34,216 bases of DNA from Gemmatimonadota bacterium. GTDB taxonomy: Bacteria; Gemmatimonadota; Gemmatimonadetes; Longimicrobiales; Gaopeijiaceae. The DNA lies in contig VXMI01000089.1 in the NCBI GenBank assembly GCA_009841165.1, positions 1 to 34,216 on the forward strand. Direction: 5' to 3'. The notes below the pieces were generated by a model. That model saw nothing but the letters and a program-made list of their open reading frames with translations. It did not search any database and was not told where the DNA came from. The position numbers and the translations under genes were made by a program. This document shows, one piece after another, positions 25,301-32,386 of this stretch (positions within the stretch are counted from its first letter, which is position 1; the number at the start of each line of letters is the position of its first letter).

Positions 25301-25723
25301 GCGCCCGGAGTTGAACACGACGCTGCCGCCGTCGTGGGTCCAGCCGACGACCTGATCGGCTCCGGGATGCCAGGTAAGGCGTTTGGGGTTCCCTCCTTCG
25401 GAGGGCAGGACGTAGACATCGACATTGCCGTCGTACTGGGCGCTGAAGGCGATGTGCCGTCCGTCAGGAGAGAAGTGAGGGTCGGTCTCCTGGCCCTGGA
25501 AGGTGGTGAGGCGCCTGGCCTCGCCTCCGGCCCGGTCCACGATCCACAGGTCGTTGGCGTACGCGAACGCGATGTGGGTGGCGCTGACCGTGGGCTGGCG
25601 CAGGAGGCGTGTGGACTCCTGGGCGCTGGCGGGGGGCGGGGCGAGGGTGAGCGCCGCCGTGGCGAGCAGCGCGGAGGCGAGGGTGACTCGCGCGATTGGC
25701 GCGGATACGGTTCGTGTGGTCAC
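22385..25723 (-). CDS. Tricorn-like S41 family serine peptidase with beta-propeller and PDZ domains
   Basis: A 1112-residue exported peptidase. The signal peptide ends ASAQE (about residue 35). PD40/WD40-like propeller blades fill about 40-540 (repeats such as DPHFSPDGRHIAFSAQYDG, RSPAWSPDGRHVSWFSD). A very acidic insert follows at about 551-586 (DDTADEDEGDEGGD, Gly/Asp-rich). A PDZ domain lies at about 810-870 (YIIAVDGVELRAPTNP) and the S41 core at about 900-1070 (VVDERYNGGGSAADYIVDL). The likely nucleophile Ser is about residue 995 in DAAGSGGD, and GHSYVFGG near 770 may hold the His. It would degrade peptides in the periplasm. GTG 25723 has GGGAG upstream. It follows cocE-1 on the same strand by 149 bp. 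Confidence 0.9.
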   Translation of the reverse strand: MTTRTVSAPIARVTLASALLATAALTLAPPPASAQESTRLLRQPTVSATHIAFAYANDLWIVDRAGGEARRLTTFQGQETDPHFSPDGRHIAFSAQYDGNVDVYVLPSEGGNPKRLTWHPGADQVVGWTHDGGSVVFNSGRTSAPIAYPRFFTVGLDGGLPEEMPIPRGKTGDFSADGSRFAYQQRQLNDAEWRGYRGGQVNPVWIVDTDDWALEEIPWDDSNDLDPVWLGDEVFFLSDRDWATNIWAYDTGARTVRQVTRHADFDVKGLDAGGGAVVYEQGGYIHLLDPASGAAEQVDITVRGDFPWLRAHWEDVGGALQNASLSPTGVRALFEARGDIFTVPAEDGDWRNLTRTSGVADRSPAWSPDGRHVSWFSDASGEYRLMIGSQDGLGEPREIVIPNPTFFFTPTWSPDSEHLAFTDTDLNLWRVEVASGDVTLVDTDRYAHPLRTIDPVWSPDSRWLAYAKRLDSQFHVVMVHSLADGSTRQFTDGLSDALAPAWDAGGKYLYFLASTDYGLSSGWLDMTSYERPVRRALYLAVLQADEPSPFLPVSDEEAAADDTADEDEGDEGGDMGGGDAADTGGDDIRIDFEGMDQRILAAGVPARNYSGLAAGPEGVVFFTGPGAGGESATAALTGPGAGTLYRYSLDDDEATPFLTPVQQFSVSADGQKLLYRSGPSWGVVGTSGSPSVGEGRLDTAVRMRVDPREEWRQLFREAWRYQRDFLYVENVHGADWPAVHDMYEPWIEHVAHRSDMNYLLDVLAGEVAIGHSYVFGGDNPDVDVVPVGLLGADLEEDAGRYRIAHIYTGENWNPGLESPLSAPGIDVAEGDYIIAVDGVELRAPTNPYSLFEGTVGRQVALRVGATADGEGSRVVQVVPVGNEGALRSREWVEDNRRKVDEMSGGRLAYVWLPNTAQGGYTYFNRYYFAQQDRDGAVVDERYNGGGSAADYIVDLMARPLMGYFNNPAGDREPFRLPAAGIWGPKVMIINDAAGSGGDLLPYMFRLRGVGPLVGTRTWGGLVGIWDVPPLIDGGLVTAPRGGFFDLNGEWKVENEGVAPDIEVRQVPADVIAGRDPQLEAAVAEAMRLLETEAVEILAEPDPPVRARRPGGM

Positions 25724-25872
25724 GGCTGGGACTCCCTTGAGCGCGACTGTTGTTGATGATGTCCCGCCTCACGGGTGGAAGCGGGCAGTTTACGATAGTC
25801 GCTTCCGGTGCTCAGCGCAGTGTGGCCCCATTCATCCGCGCCGGAATGTCCCGTCGGCCATTCAAGCGCGGC

Positions 25873-27702
25873 CTACCGCTCCCTTCGGATCACCGGCAGC
25901 ACGATGTGCGACGCCCTTTCACCCCCGTGGTACACACGCTGGGTGGCCACCACCGCCTCATCGGCGGTCGCCATCGCCACATTGTCCGCGCCCGCGTTGA
26001 AATTGGGCAGATAGTACGGATACCAGCTCGAAGAGATCTCGATGCCGATGCGGTGGCCTTCCCGAAACAGGTTGCCGGTGCCGCGCCAGAAGCGGAGGGT
26101 GTATTCGTAGACCTCGTCCGGCTCGATGGTGCTCAGCTGCGCGCTGTTGAAGCGGCCGTCGTTGTCGGGGTCGCGGTTGCGGGCGCGCATGACGGCCTCG
26201 GTGAGCAGGGCGGAGTAGCCGTCGGGGCCGATGTCGACGAGCCGGATGAACCAGTCGGTGTCGCGGGCGGAGGTGGAGGCGTAGAGCCTCGCTTCGATCG
26301 GGCCGGTGACCTCGACCGCTTCTTCGAGTGGGGGCGTGCGGAAGACGAGGACTTCGTCGCCGGCTGCCGAGGCGCGGGTGTCGAGGGCGCCGTCGATGTG
26401 GCCGTTCTTGTTGGGCCAGGTGTCGAAGGGGTCGCGTGTGGGGTCGAGCGGGTCGTAGACGTAGGTGTCGTGGCCTTCCGCGGCAGGGGCGTCGGTGGTG
26501 AGGAGGCCGTCGCCGGCGGAGGAGTTCGCTCCGGTGGTGCTGCTCAGGTAGTAGTTGGTCCACTCGGTCTGGGGCAACGGCCAGTCGTCCTCGGCGTACC
26601 ACCTGTTCTCTCCCATGACGAAGACGTGGACGGGCGGGTCGTTCTCGACACCGTTGTCTTCGCCCTTCAGGAAGTGGTCGAACCAGCGGACGACGTAGCC
26701 GTCGACGTCGATCACGGCGTCGGGGCCGTAGTCGATTCCGCCGGACGACTGCGTGTTGATGCCGTGCACCCAGGGACCGATGATCAGGCTTGGGCGCCTT
26801 GCTTCGGGGGTGGCGCCGTACTGCTTCATCCCCTGGTAGTTCATGGGCGAGCCGGGGTAGTTGGCGTCGAACCAACCGGTGAACGACAGCGAGGGGACGG
26901 TGATGTTGGCGTACGATTCCGGCGTCTGATAGGCGATGCCCTGCCACAGCGGTGCGGTCGAGAGATTGCTGCGGTACCAGTCCTCGAACCAGGGGCCGGA
27001 ACGCAGGCCGCGTGACGCGTTGATCTCGATGTACGGGGAGTGGGGCGGGTCCTGGCGGTTTTCCGACCAGCCGAGGTAGCCTCCGGCGCCTGCAATCTGC
27101 ATGGTGCGTCCGGAGAGCATGGCCGCCCAATCGAGCATCCAGCCGCCCACGAGGACGCCGTTCTGGTAGGGCAGGTTCTCGAAGTGGTCGGGAGGCGCCA
27201 CCTTCGGCGCAATCGCTGCGAGGTGGGGCGGGGCGGTGCTGGCCGTCCACCACTGCGTCCACCCGAGATACGATCCGCCGATCATGCCGACCTTGCAGGT
27301 ACACCACGGCTGGGTCGCGATCCACTCCACGAGATCGTACCCGTCGCTCTTGTGGAGTGCGTTGAAGGGTCGCCATTCGCCCTCCGAGTCAAAGCGCCCG
27401 CGCACGTCCGCAGCGACCACGACGTACCCGCGCTGCGCGAACCAGATGGCGGATTCGCGCGATCCGTTGTTGTCGTACGGGGTAGAGGTGAGAATGGCGG
27501 GAAAAGGACCGGACTCCCCCCGGGGGGTATATACGTCCACGGAAAGGCGCACTCCGTCCCGCATGGGCACGAGGACGCCCCGGGTCACGTCGACTTGATA
27601 GTCCGCTCCCGAGTAGTCGCCCGCGTCGGGCATCTGCGCGCCGATGTCGCACGATGCCGTGGCGGCAACGAGCAGGATCAGGGGGGCGAGTTTCCTGGTC
27701 AT
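25873..27702 (-). CDS. CocE/NonD-family hydrolase lipoprotein (X-Pro dipeptidyl-peptidase/esterase type), copy 1
   Basis: A 609-residue alpha/beta hydrolase anchored as a lipoprotein (lipobox ATASC, Cys18). The catalytic triad reads Ser144 in GGSYLG, Asp279 in FTGWFD and His313 in GPWVHG. The C-terminal third is the jelly-roll domain of the X-Pro dipeptidyl-peptidase/cocaine-esterase group (TDWFIRLVDIGPDGY, YEYTLRFWRGTGNLF, REGHRIGIEISSSWY). Enzymes of this family cleave esters or N-terminal X-Pro dipeptides; which applies is not visible. Start ATG 27702 is supported by GGGAG. It lies downstream of susCD, so it probably acts on the imported substrate. A close paralogue lies at 32387-34216, upstream of susC. 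Confidence 0.9.
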   Translation of the reverse strand: MTRKLAPLILLVAATASCDIGAQMPDAGDYSGADYQVDVTRGVLVPMRDGVRLSVDVYTPRGESGPFPAILTSTPYDNNGSRESAIWFAQRGYVVVAADVRGRFDSEGEWRPFNALHKSDGYDLVEWIATQPWCTCKVGMIGGSYLGWTQWWTASTAPPHLAAIAPKVAPPDHFENLPYQNGVLVGGWMLDWAAMLSGRTMQIAGAGGYLGWSENRQDPPHSPYIEINASRGLRSGPWFEDWYRSNLSTAPLWQGIAYQTPESYANITVPSLSFTGWFDANYPGSPMNYQGMKQYGATPEARRPSLIIGPWVHGINTQSSGGIDYGPDAVIDVDGYVVRWFDHFLKGEDNGVENDPPVHVFVMGENRWYAEDDWPLPQTEWTNYYLSSTTGANSSAGDGLLTTDAPAAEGHDTYVYDPLDPTRDPFDTWPNKNGHIDGALDTRASAAGDEVLVFRTPPLEEAVEVTGPIEARLYASTSARDTDWFIRLVDIGPDGYSALLTEAVMRARNRDPDNDGRFNSAQLSTIEPDEVYEYTLRFWRGTGNLFREGHRIGIEISSSWYPYYLPNFNAGADNVAMATADEAVVATQRVYHGGERASHIVLPVIRRER

Positions 27703-27721
27703 TGGTGTCTCCCGTTGATGG

Positions 27722-27754
27722 GCGGGGCCACCCCGGTGGTTGGGGTGACCCCGC
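27722..27754. other. Strong 13-bp stem-loop between susD and cocE-1
   Basis: GCGGGGCCACCCC (27722-27734) pairs with GGGGTGACCCCGC (27742-27754) at 12 of 13 positions, with a G-T wobble, around a 7-base loop. No T-run follows on the minus-strand transcript, so it is not a classic terminator. Placed between susD and the hydrolase gene it could stabilise the upstream mRNA or attenuate read-through. Confidence 0.5.
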
Positions 27755-27785
27755 TCTGGCTTTTGGGCCCCGGCGGACCTTGATC

Positions 27786-29084
27786 CTAGGTGATGTTCGG
27801 GTTGGAGTCCCGCTCCCGGCGCGGGATCTGGATGCATGTGGTGGTGCCGTAGGTGTTGCCGTCGTACGGATGGGTTCCCGAGGCGAACGGAAGGTCGTGG
27901 CGCAGGAAGTCCGGCAGGCGCCTCCCTTCGAGAAACAGTTCGCGGGTCCGCTCTTCCATCACCTGCTTCATGATCTCCTCGCCGTCGTTCACATTCGCCG
28001 GCTCGTATGCCGGGAGCCCGGCGGCTGCGTGGAAATCGTTGATGATGTCCACCGCAGTCTGTCCCAGCTCGATTTCGGCGATGATCAGCTTTGCTTCCGC
28101 CGCGTTCGCGATCGCAATGGGGCTCGTCCACGACGGGTACTTGTGAATGTGCCGCAGCGGCGAACCGTCCTGCCCGATCCCCGAAGGAGTACTTGCCACG
28201 CGCGGATCGACCACGCCGCCGAAGGTGAGGTTGTCACCGTCCAGTGTAGGCTGGAGGCTCTCGTCGTTGAACTCGGGCGAGAGGAACCCGTCCACGATGT
28301 TGTGCTGGTAGATGCGGTTGTAGCGGTAGAAGTCGGCGGACGAGTAGTTGGCGTCGAAGCGGAAGCCGTTCGGCACCGCCGAAGCGTCCGACATCGCCCC
28401 GGAGTTGTCTCCGAGGTGGAGGCGCACCGCCGCTCGCCGGATTCGGGCCGCCTCGGCCAGGTCGGACCGTCCCGCCGACTGTGCCAGCGACATCGCCTCG
28501 CCCAGGGCGGCCTCGGCGTTCTGCATCATTTCGGTCTTCGGCATGATGGGACCGACGTCGATCGTCATTTCACAGAAGGCCTCGCCGAGAATGGCGCGCG
28601 AGAAGGCGCCGTAGGCTGCGACCGTCGCGATCTTTTCCGTACGCTCCGACACGTCGGCGTCGTCCCAACCCTCCAGGCGCGTGCGCGACGACTCGGCTGA
28701 CACCCGCGCCTTCTGCATCGGCGTGAACACACCGTAACCGAAGTTCGTGTTGCACTCCCGGACGTCCCGGTCCTGTCCGATCTTGCGGTGGTCCCATTCC
28801 GTCATGACCAGCCAGCCCGAGCTGTGGCGGAGTTCGTCGGTGAGCTGTCCGGAGGCAGCAACGTACTGGCTGAAGGCGCACTCGAATTCGCCGATCGCGC
28901 TATTGACCAGCACCTGGGCGACGGAGGAGTTCTCGAGGTTCTCGGCGGCGACCTTGGTGGGAAGCTCCACCTGCAACAGGTCTTCGCACGCGGAATTGGT
29001 GATTGCGAGCATGAGCGCAAGACCGACCGCCGAAAGGCGCGTCCGGTTCCGCCCGGGGGCGTTGGTCATTTCATGGGTATACAT
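27786..29084 (-). CDS. SusD/RagB-family outer-membrane substrate-binding lipoprotein
   Basis: A 432-residue surface lipoprotein: signal peptide with lipobox ITNSAC (Cys33), followed by EDLLQVELPTKVAAENLENS. Helical, tetratricopeptide-like segments of the SusD fold include YGAFSRAILGEAFCEMTI, AALGEAMSLAQSAGRSDLAE and AARIRRAAVRLHLGD. The C-terminal signature is EERTRELFLEGRRLPDFLRH. SusD proteins form a lid on the SusC channel and bind the substrate; the nature of the substrate is not visible here. ATG 29084 has AAGGAGAG upstream. It lies 30 bp downstream of the susC stop, so the two are co-transcribed. Confidence 0.9.
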   Translation of the reverse strand: MYTHEMTNAPGRNRTRLSAVGLALMLAITNSACEDLLQVELPTKVAAENLENSSVAQVLVNSAIGEFECAFSQYVAASGQLTDELRHSSGWLVMTEWDHRKIGQDRDVRECNTNFGYGVFTPMQKARVSAESSRTRLEGWDDADVSERTEKIATVAAYGAFSRAILGEAFCEMTIDVGPIMPKTEMMQNAEAALGEAMSLAQSAGRSDLAEAARIRRAAVRLHLGDNSGAMSDASAVPNGFRFDANYSSADFYRYNRIYQHNIVDGFLSPEFNDESLQPTLDGDNLTFGGVVDPRVASTPSGIGQDGSPLRHIHKYPSWTSPIAIANAAEAKLIIAEIELGQTAVDIINDFHAAAGLPAYEPANVNDGEEIMKQVMEERTRELFLEGRRLPDFLRHDLPFASGTHPYDGNTYGTTTCIQIPRRERDSNPNIT

Positions 29085-29114
29085 GATTCCCGTCTCTCCT
29101 TTCCTTGCGGTGGG

Positions 29115-32100
29115 TCAATAGTTGAGGCGCACGGTCATGGCCACGGTGGTGGCGGGCGGCATCGAGGTCTGGTGGTACACTCCTCCCTCGCGTGACGCGT
29201 TCCACTGGCGGGTCAGTTCTACATCGATTTCCCGGCGGCCGAAGGTTCCCGACTGGGCTTCCCAGAGGTTGAACAGGTTGCGCGCGGAGATCGTCAGCGA
29301 TCCGCCGTCGCTTCCGGCCAGGGACGCGATCTCGTCCGAGAGCGTGTAGGAGAGCGAGAGCTCGCGCAGCTTGGCGAGTCCGCCCTTGAGTACCCCGGCC
29401 TGGAGCCAGTTGCCCACGATTTCGCTCATGGCTGCCAACTGCGCATCCTCGCGCTCCAGGATCTGCTGGGAGTTCTGGAAAAGCAGGTGGGAGGCGGCCA
29501 GATCGCCGCTGATCTTGGTGTATCCACCCGAGAAGTCGACGAGGGCGAAAACGCGGAAGTTCTGCAGGAACCGGACGGATGTGTTGACGCCCCCGTACCA
29601 GGTGGGGACCGAGGGCCCGCGGTAGACGGGCTGCGCCATCGAGCAGGGCACCATGCCGCCACCCTGTTCGGGTGTGGCCTCGCACTGGTCGTTGACGATG
29701 TTGCCGTTGGCGTCGAATTCCGCCGAAACGACGTTTTCGACGAACACGGCACCCACCGGCAGCCCCTCCTGGTGCCGCTGGCCAAAGAGGAAGATCGTGG
29801 GCAGCCCGCCGAGGTCGACCACTTCGCTGTTGTTGGTCGCGTAGTTGAAGCCGATGTCCCAGTCCACGCTGCCGCTTCGCACCAGCGTCGCGCTGGCCTC
29901 GATCTCGATTCCCCTGTTGTTGAGCTGCCCGACATTGACGAACTGGGTGCCCGCGAACCCGCTCGACGGGGACACCGGCCGCGCAATGATCGCGTCCCTG
30001 GTGTCCTTGTTGTAGACGGTGAAACCAATGCCGATCCGGTCATCGAGCAGGCTGGCGTCGAATCCGACCTCCAATTCCTCGCCGACCTCGGGCTTGAGGT
30101 CCGGGTTCCCGACCGCATCGGTGGTGAGCCCCGGCTGGTCGCCGCCGGCGGTTATCGGCGCGTACAGCCGGCGTGCGGCGAAGACATCGGGCTGCCTCCC
30201 GGCGCGTCCCCACGCTGCACGCAGCTTCAGGTTGTTGACCAACGAAAGGTTGAAGAAGGATTCCTCGCTGAGGACCCATGACCCGCTGACCTTCGGGTAC
30301 AGGATGAAGTCGAAGTTCTCACCGAACGCGCTGTTGTCGTCCCCCCGGAAGGCCACGGTCGCGAAAAGCCGATTGTTCCAGCTGAGCTGTTCCTGCACGT
30401 AGAGGCCGAAGGTCTTGTTCTCGATGAAATCTTCCCACCCCGTCTTGACCGCGGCGGACGAGACCGTGCCGGGTCCGGGGGCGGGGAACTGGTCTCCCAC
30501 GGCGCCGAACTCGTGCGTCTTCTTCACATAGTACTGCGCGCCGACCGAGGTCTCGGAGGTCGTGCCGAGGAACGGCAGATCGAAGGTGGCGGTCGCGCCG
30601 TAGTCCACGTTGGCCTGCGTGACGGAGCGCTCGGTGGTCTCCACATGCCCGAGACTCATTGCGCCGAAGAAATCGGCGGAGCCGAGAGGCGACCGCGGCA
30701 CCATGCGGCCGGAGACGGCGCTTCCGAAGTCCGCGCCCCCCGTGACGCGGTGAACGAGCCAGGGGAACGGATTGTGACGAACGGTGCCGCTCGCGATGAT
30801 CCGGTCGATTCCCTCGGTGACGTCCACCGTCTCCATGGCCCACGGGGGCGTCCAGTTCCAGCCCCGCCGCCGTTCGTCCTCGGCTGCGGCCGGCGTGCCC
30901 CAGTAGATGGACGAGACGAACTCGATGGGGAACGGACCTCCACCGTTGAACCGCGACTTGGAGCGGAGGAAGCCCATGTTGGTGGAGATGCTGAGTTGCT
31001 CGTTCGGCGTTATCTCGAGGTTCGCGCGCGCGGAGTACTTGTTCTGGTGATTCCATTCGACGAATCCTTCGTCACGGTCGACCTGCGCCGAGAAGTAGTA
31101 CCGGAGCAGGTCGGTGCCGCCCCGCGATGATATCCCGTAGGTCTGGTCGTGTCCGTAGGTGAACGGAATGCCGTGACCCAGAGCCTGCTCGGACTTCAGG
31201 ACCTCGAATTTTCGCACACCACTGGAGAGGATCTCGCAGTTGGGACAGGGGTTCGTCCCCTTGTCGTAGACTGCGGGCCAACGGTCCACCGCGTTCGACA
31301 GGTATGAGACCCCCTGCCTCACGGTGAACTCCCACTGTGGTGCGCCCACCGTCCCCCTCTTGGTCGTGATCTGGATCACGCCGGCTGAAGCCTCGGTGCC
31401 GTAGAGGGTTGCAGCGGCGGGGCCCTTGATGACCTCCACGCTCTGGATCTCCTCGGGGTTCAGGTCGTTGAGTCGGCTGACCGAGCCCCCGCGCATCGTG
31501 CCGTTCCCCTGGTCGCTGCCGATGCGGGCGTTCGAGTTGTTGTCGATCCTGACCCCGTCGACGTAGACCAGCGGGCCGCTCCCCAGGGTCACGCTGCCGA
31601 TACCGCGGATCTTCATGGCTCCCCCGGTGCCGACATTGCCCGGCCCGCTGGCCATGTTCAGTCCGGAGACGTTCGAGTTCAGCATCTCCTGGAAGGTGCC
31701 CGACTGGCCTGCCTGGAGCGCCTCGGTCATGTCGAGCTGCGCGATCGTGGTGCCGATCGCCCGCGTCTGGGAACCGCCGGCCGTGCCGGTCACGACGATG
31801 GCGTCCAGGTCGATCGCGGTCTCCTCCAGTTCGATCTGGATGGTCGCATCGCCGGCCTGGTAGACCTCGGTGTACTCGCGATAGCCGATCAGGACCACTC
31901 GCAGAGTCACGGTGGCCCCGGAAATGCCGGTGATGAGGAACCGGCCCGAGGAGTTGGTGGCGACGCCCTGTCCCGTGCCTTCGACGGCGACCTGCGCGCC
32001 GGCGAGTGGCTGGCCCGTACGGGCCGAGACGACAATTCCCGTGACCACCTCCTGCATAGGCGTAGACTCTGCTCCGACCGGAGCCGCGGCCACCAGCGCA

Positions 32101-32138
32101 AGGCAGCCTGCTGACAGAAGTCTTCTAAAGCTCTGCAT
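29115..32138 (-). CDS. SusC/RagA-family TonB-linked outer-membrane transporter
   Basis: A 1007-residue transporter. Signal peptide (to about residue 24, VGAES), then a carboxypeptidase-regulatory-like domain (TGIVVSARTGQPLAGAQVAV), a TonB-box-like DLDAIVVTGTA, and a plug (about 130-260; FQEMLNSNVSGLNMASGPGN, MKIRGIGSV, GPLVYVDGVRIDNNS, SVEVIKGPAAATLYGTEASA). A 22-strand-type barrel follows, ending VAMTVRLNY. It imports oligomeric substrates together with the SusD lid encoded next. A CPNC motif in the early barrel (NPCPNCEILSS) may form a disulfide. ATG 32138 is preceded by GGAGGAG; upstream in-frame codons lack support. A predicted promoter lies at 32325-32353. Confidence 0.9.
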   Translation of the reverse strand: MQSFRRLLSAGCLALVAAAPVGAESTPMQEVVTGIVVSARTGQPLAGAQVAVEGTGQGVATNSSGRFLITGISGATVTLRVVLIGYREYTEVYQAGDATIQIELEETAIDLDAIVVTGTAGGSQTRAIGTTIAQLDMTEALQAGQSGTFQEMLNSNVSGLNMASGPGNVGTGGAMKIRGIGSVTLGSGPLVYVDGVRIDNNSNARIGSDQGNGTMRGGSVSRLNDLNPEEIQSVEVIKGPAAATLYGTEASAGVIQITTKRGTVGAPQWEFTVRQGVSYLSNAVDRWPAVYDKGTNPCPNCEILSSGVRKFEVLKSEQALGHGIPFTYGHDQTYGISSRGGTDLLRYYFSAQVDRDEGFVEWNHQNKYSARANLEITPNEQLSISTNMGFLRSKSRFNGGGPFPIEFVSSIYWGTPAAAEDERRRGWNWTPPWAMETVDVTEGIDRIIASGTVRHNPFPWLVHRVTGGADFGSAVSGRMVPRSPLGSADFFGAMSLGHVETTERSVTQANVDYGATATFDLPFLGTTSETSVGAQYYVKKTHEFGAVGDQFPAPGPGTVSSAAVKTGWEDFIENKTFGLYVQEQLSWNNRLFATVAFRGDDNSAFGENFDFILYPKVSGSWVLSEESFFNLSLVNNLKLRAAWGRAGRQPDVFAARRLYAPITAGGDQPGLTTDAVGNPDLKPEVGEELEVGFDASLLDDRIGIGFTVYNKDTRDAIIARPVSPSSGFAGTQFVNVGQLNNRGIEIEASATLVRSGSVDWDIGFNYATNNSEVVDLGGLPTIFLFGQRHQEGLPVGAVFVENVVSAEFDANGNIVNDQCEATPEQGGGMVPCSMAQPVYRGPSVPTWYGGVNTSVRFLQNFRVFALVDFSGGYTKISGDLAASHLLFQNSQQILEREDAQLAAMSEIVGNWLQAGVLKGGLAKLRELSLSYTLSDEIASLAGSDGGSLTISARNLFNLWEAQSGTFGRREIDVELTRQWNASREGGVYHQTSMPPATTVAMTVRLNY

Positions 32139-32276
32139 GGGTACACACTCCTCCCGGCGAGGGGTCAAATGGGGCTCCAAAGGACGGACCGATCCCCCGA
32201 CGGGATCGACCAACAGCTAGCCCGGCCCACCATGGGCAACTCCATCAAGTGCCTGCGTCAACCGTGGCGCACTGCG

Positions 32277-32311
32277 GTGACGCCGTGGTTCAGGGGTTCC
32301 GGTGGCGTCAC
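32277..32311. other. Stem-loop in the susC leader
   Basis: GTGACGCC (32277-32284) and GGCGTCAC (32304-32311) form a perfect 8-bp stem around a 19-base loop. It falls between the predicted susC promoter and the susC start, within an untranslated leader of about 180 bases. No U-tract follows it. It could be a regulatory leader structure or the end signal of cocE-2 transcription. Confidence 0.35.
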
Positions 32312-32324
32312 TGCGCCGTCAGGC

Positions 32325-32353
32325 AGAATACGTCTGTGTATACATTTATGCAA
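32325..32353 (-). promoter_or_regulatory. Predicted sigma-70-type promoter for susCD
   Basis: On the minus strand TTGCAT (32353-32348) is separated by exactly 17 bp from TATTCT (32330-32325). It lies in the only AT-rich stretch of the gap between cocE-2 and susC. It would give a leader of about 180 bases before ATG 32138. Prediction rests on spacing and consensus only. Confidence 0.4.
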
Positions 32354-32386
32354 GCATTTGATGCCGGATGCGTTCTGCCGGAGCCG

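Noticed and set aside
22349-25756. A very long open frame on the plus strand opposite the Tricorn-like peptidase
   Set aside because: It mirrors codon positions of the peptidase gene in high-GC DNA, has low-complexity Ala/Val/Arg/Asp content and matches no family; the minus-strand protein has clear propeller, PDZ and S41 motifs.
25777-25806. Inverted repeat GGAAGCG/CGCTTCC between cocE-1 and the S41 gene as a terminator
   Set aside because: Only seven pairs with a 16-base loop and no T-run on the minus-strand transcript; too weak to call.
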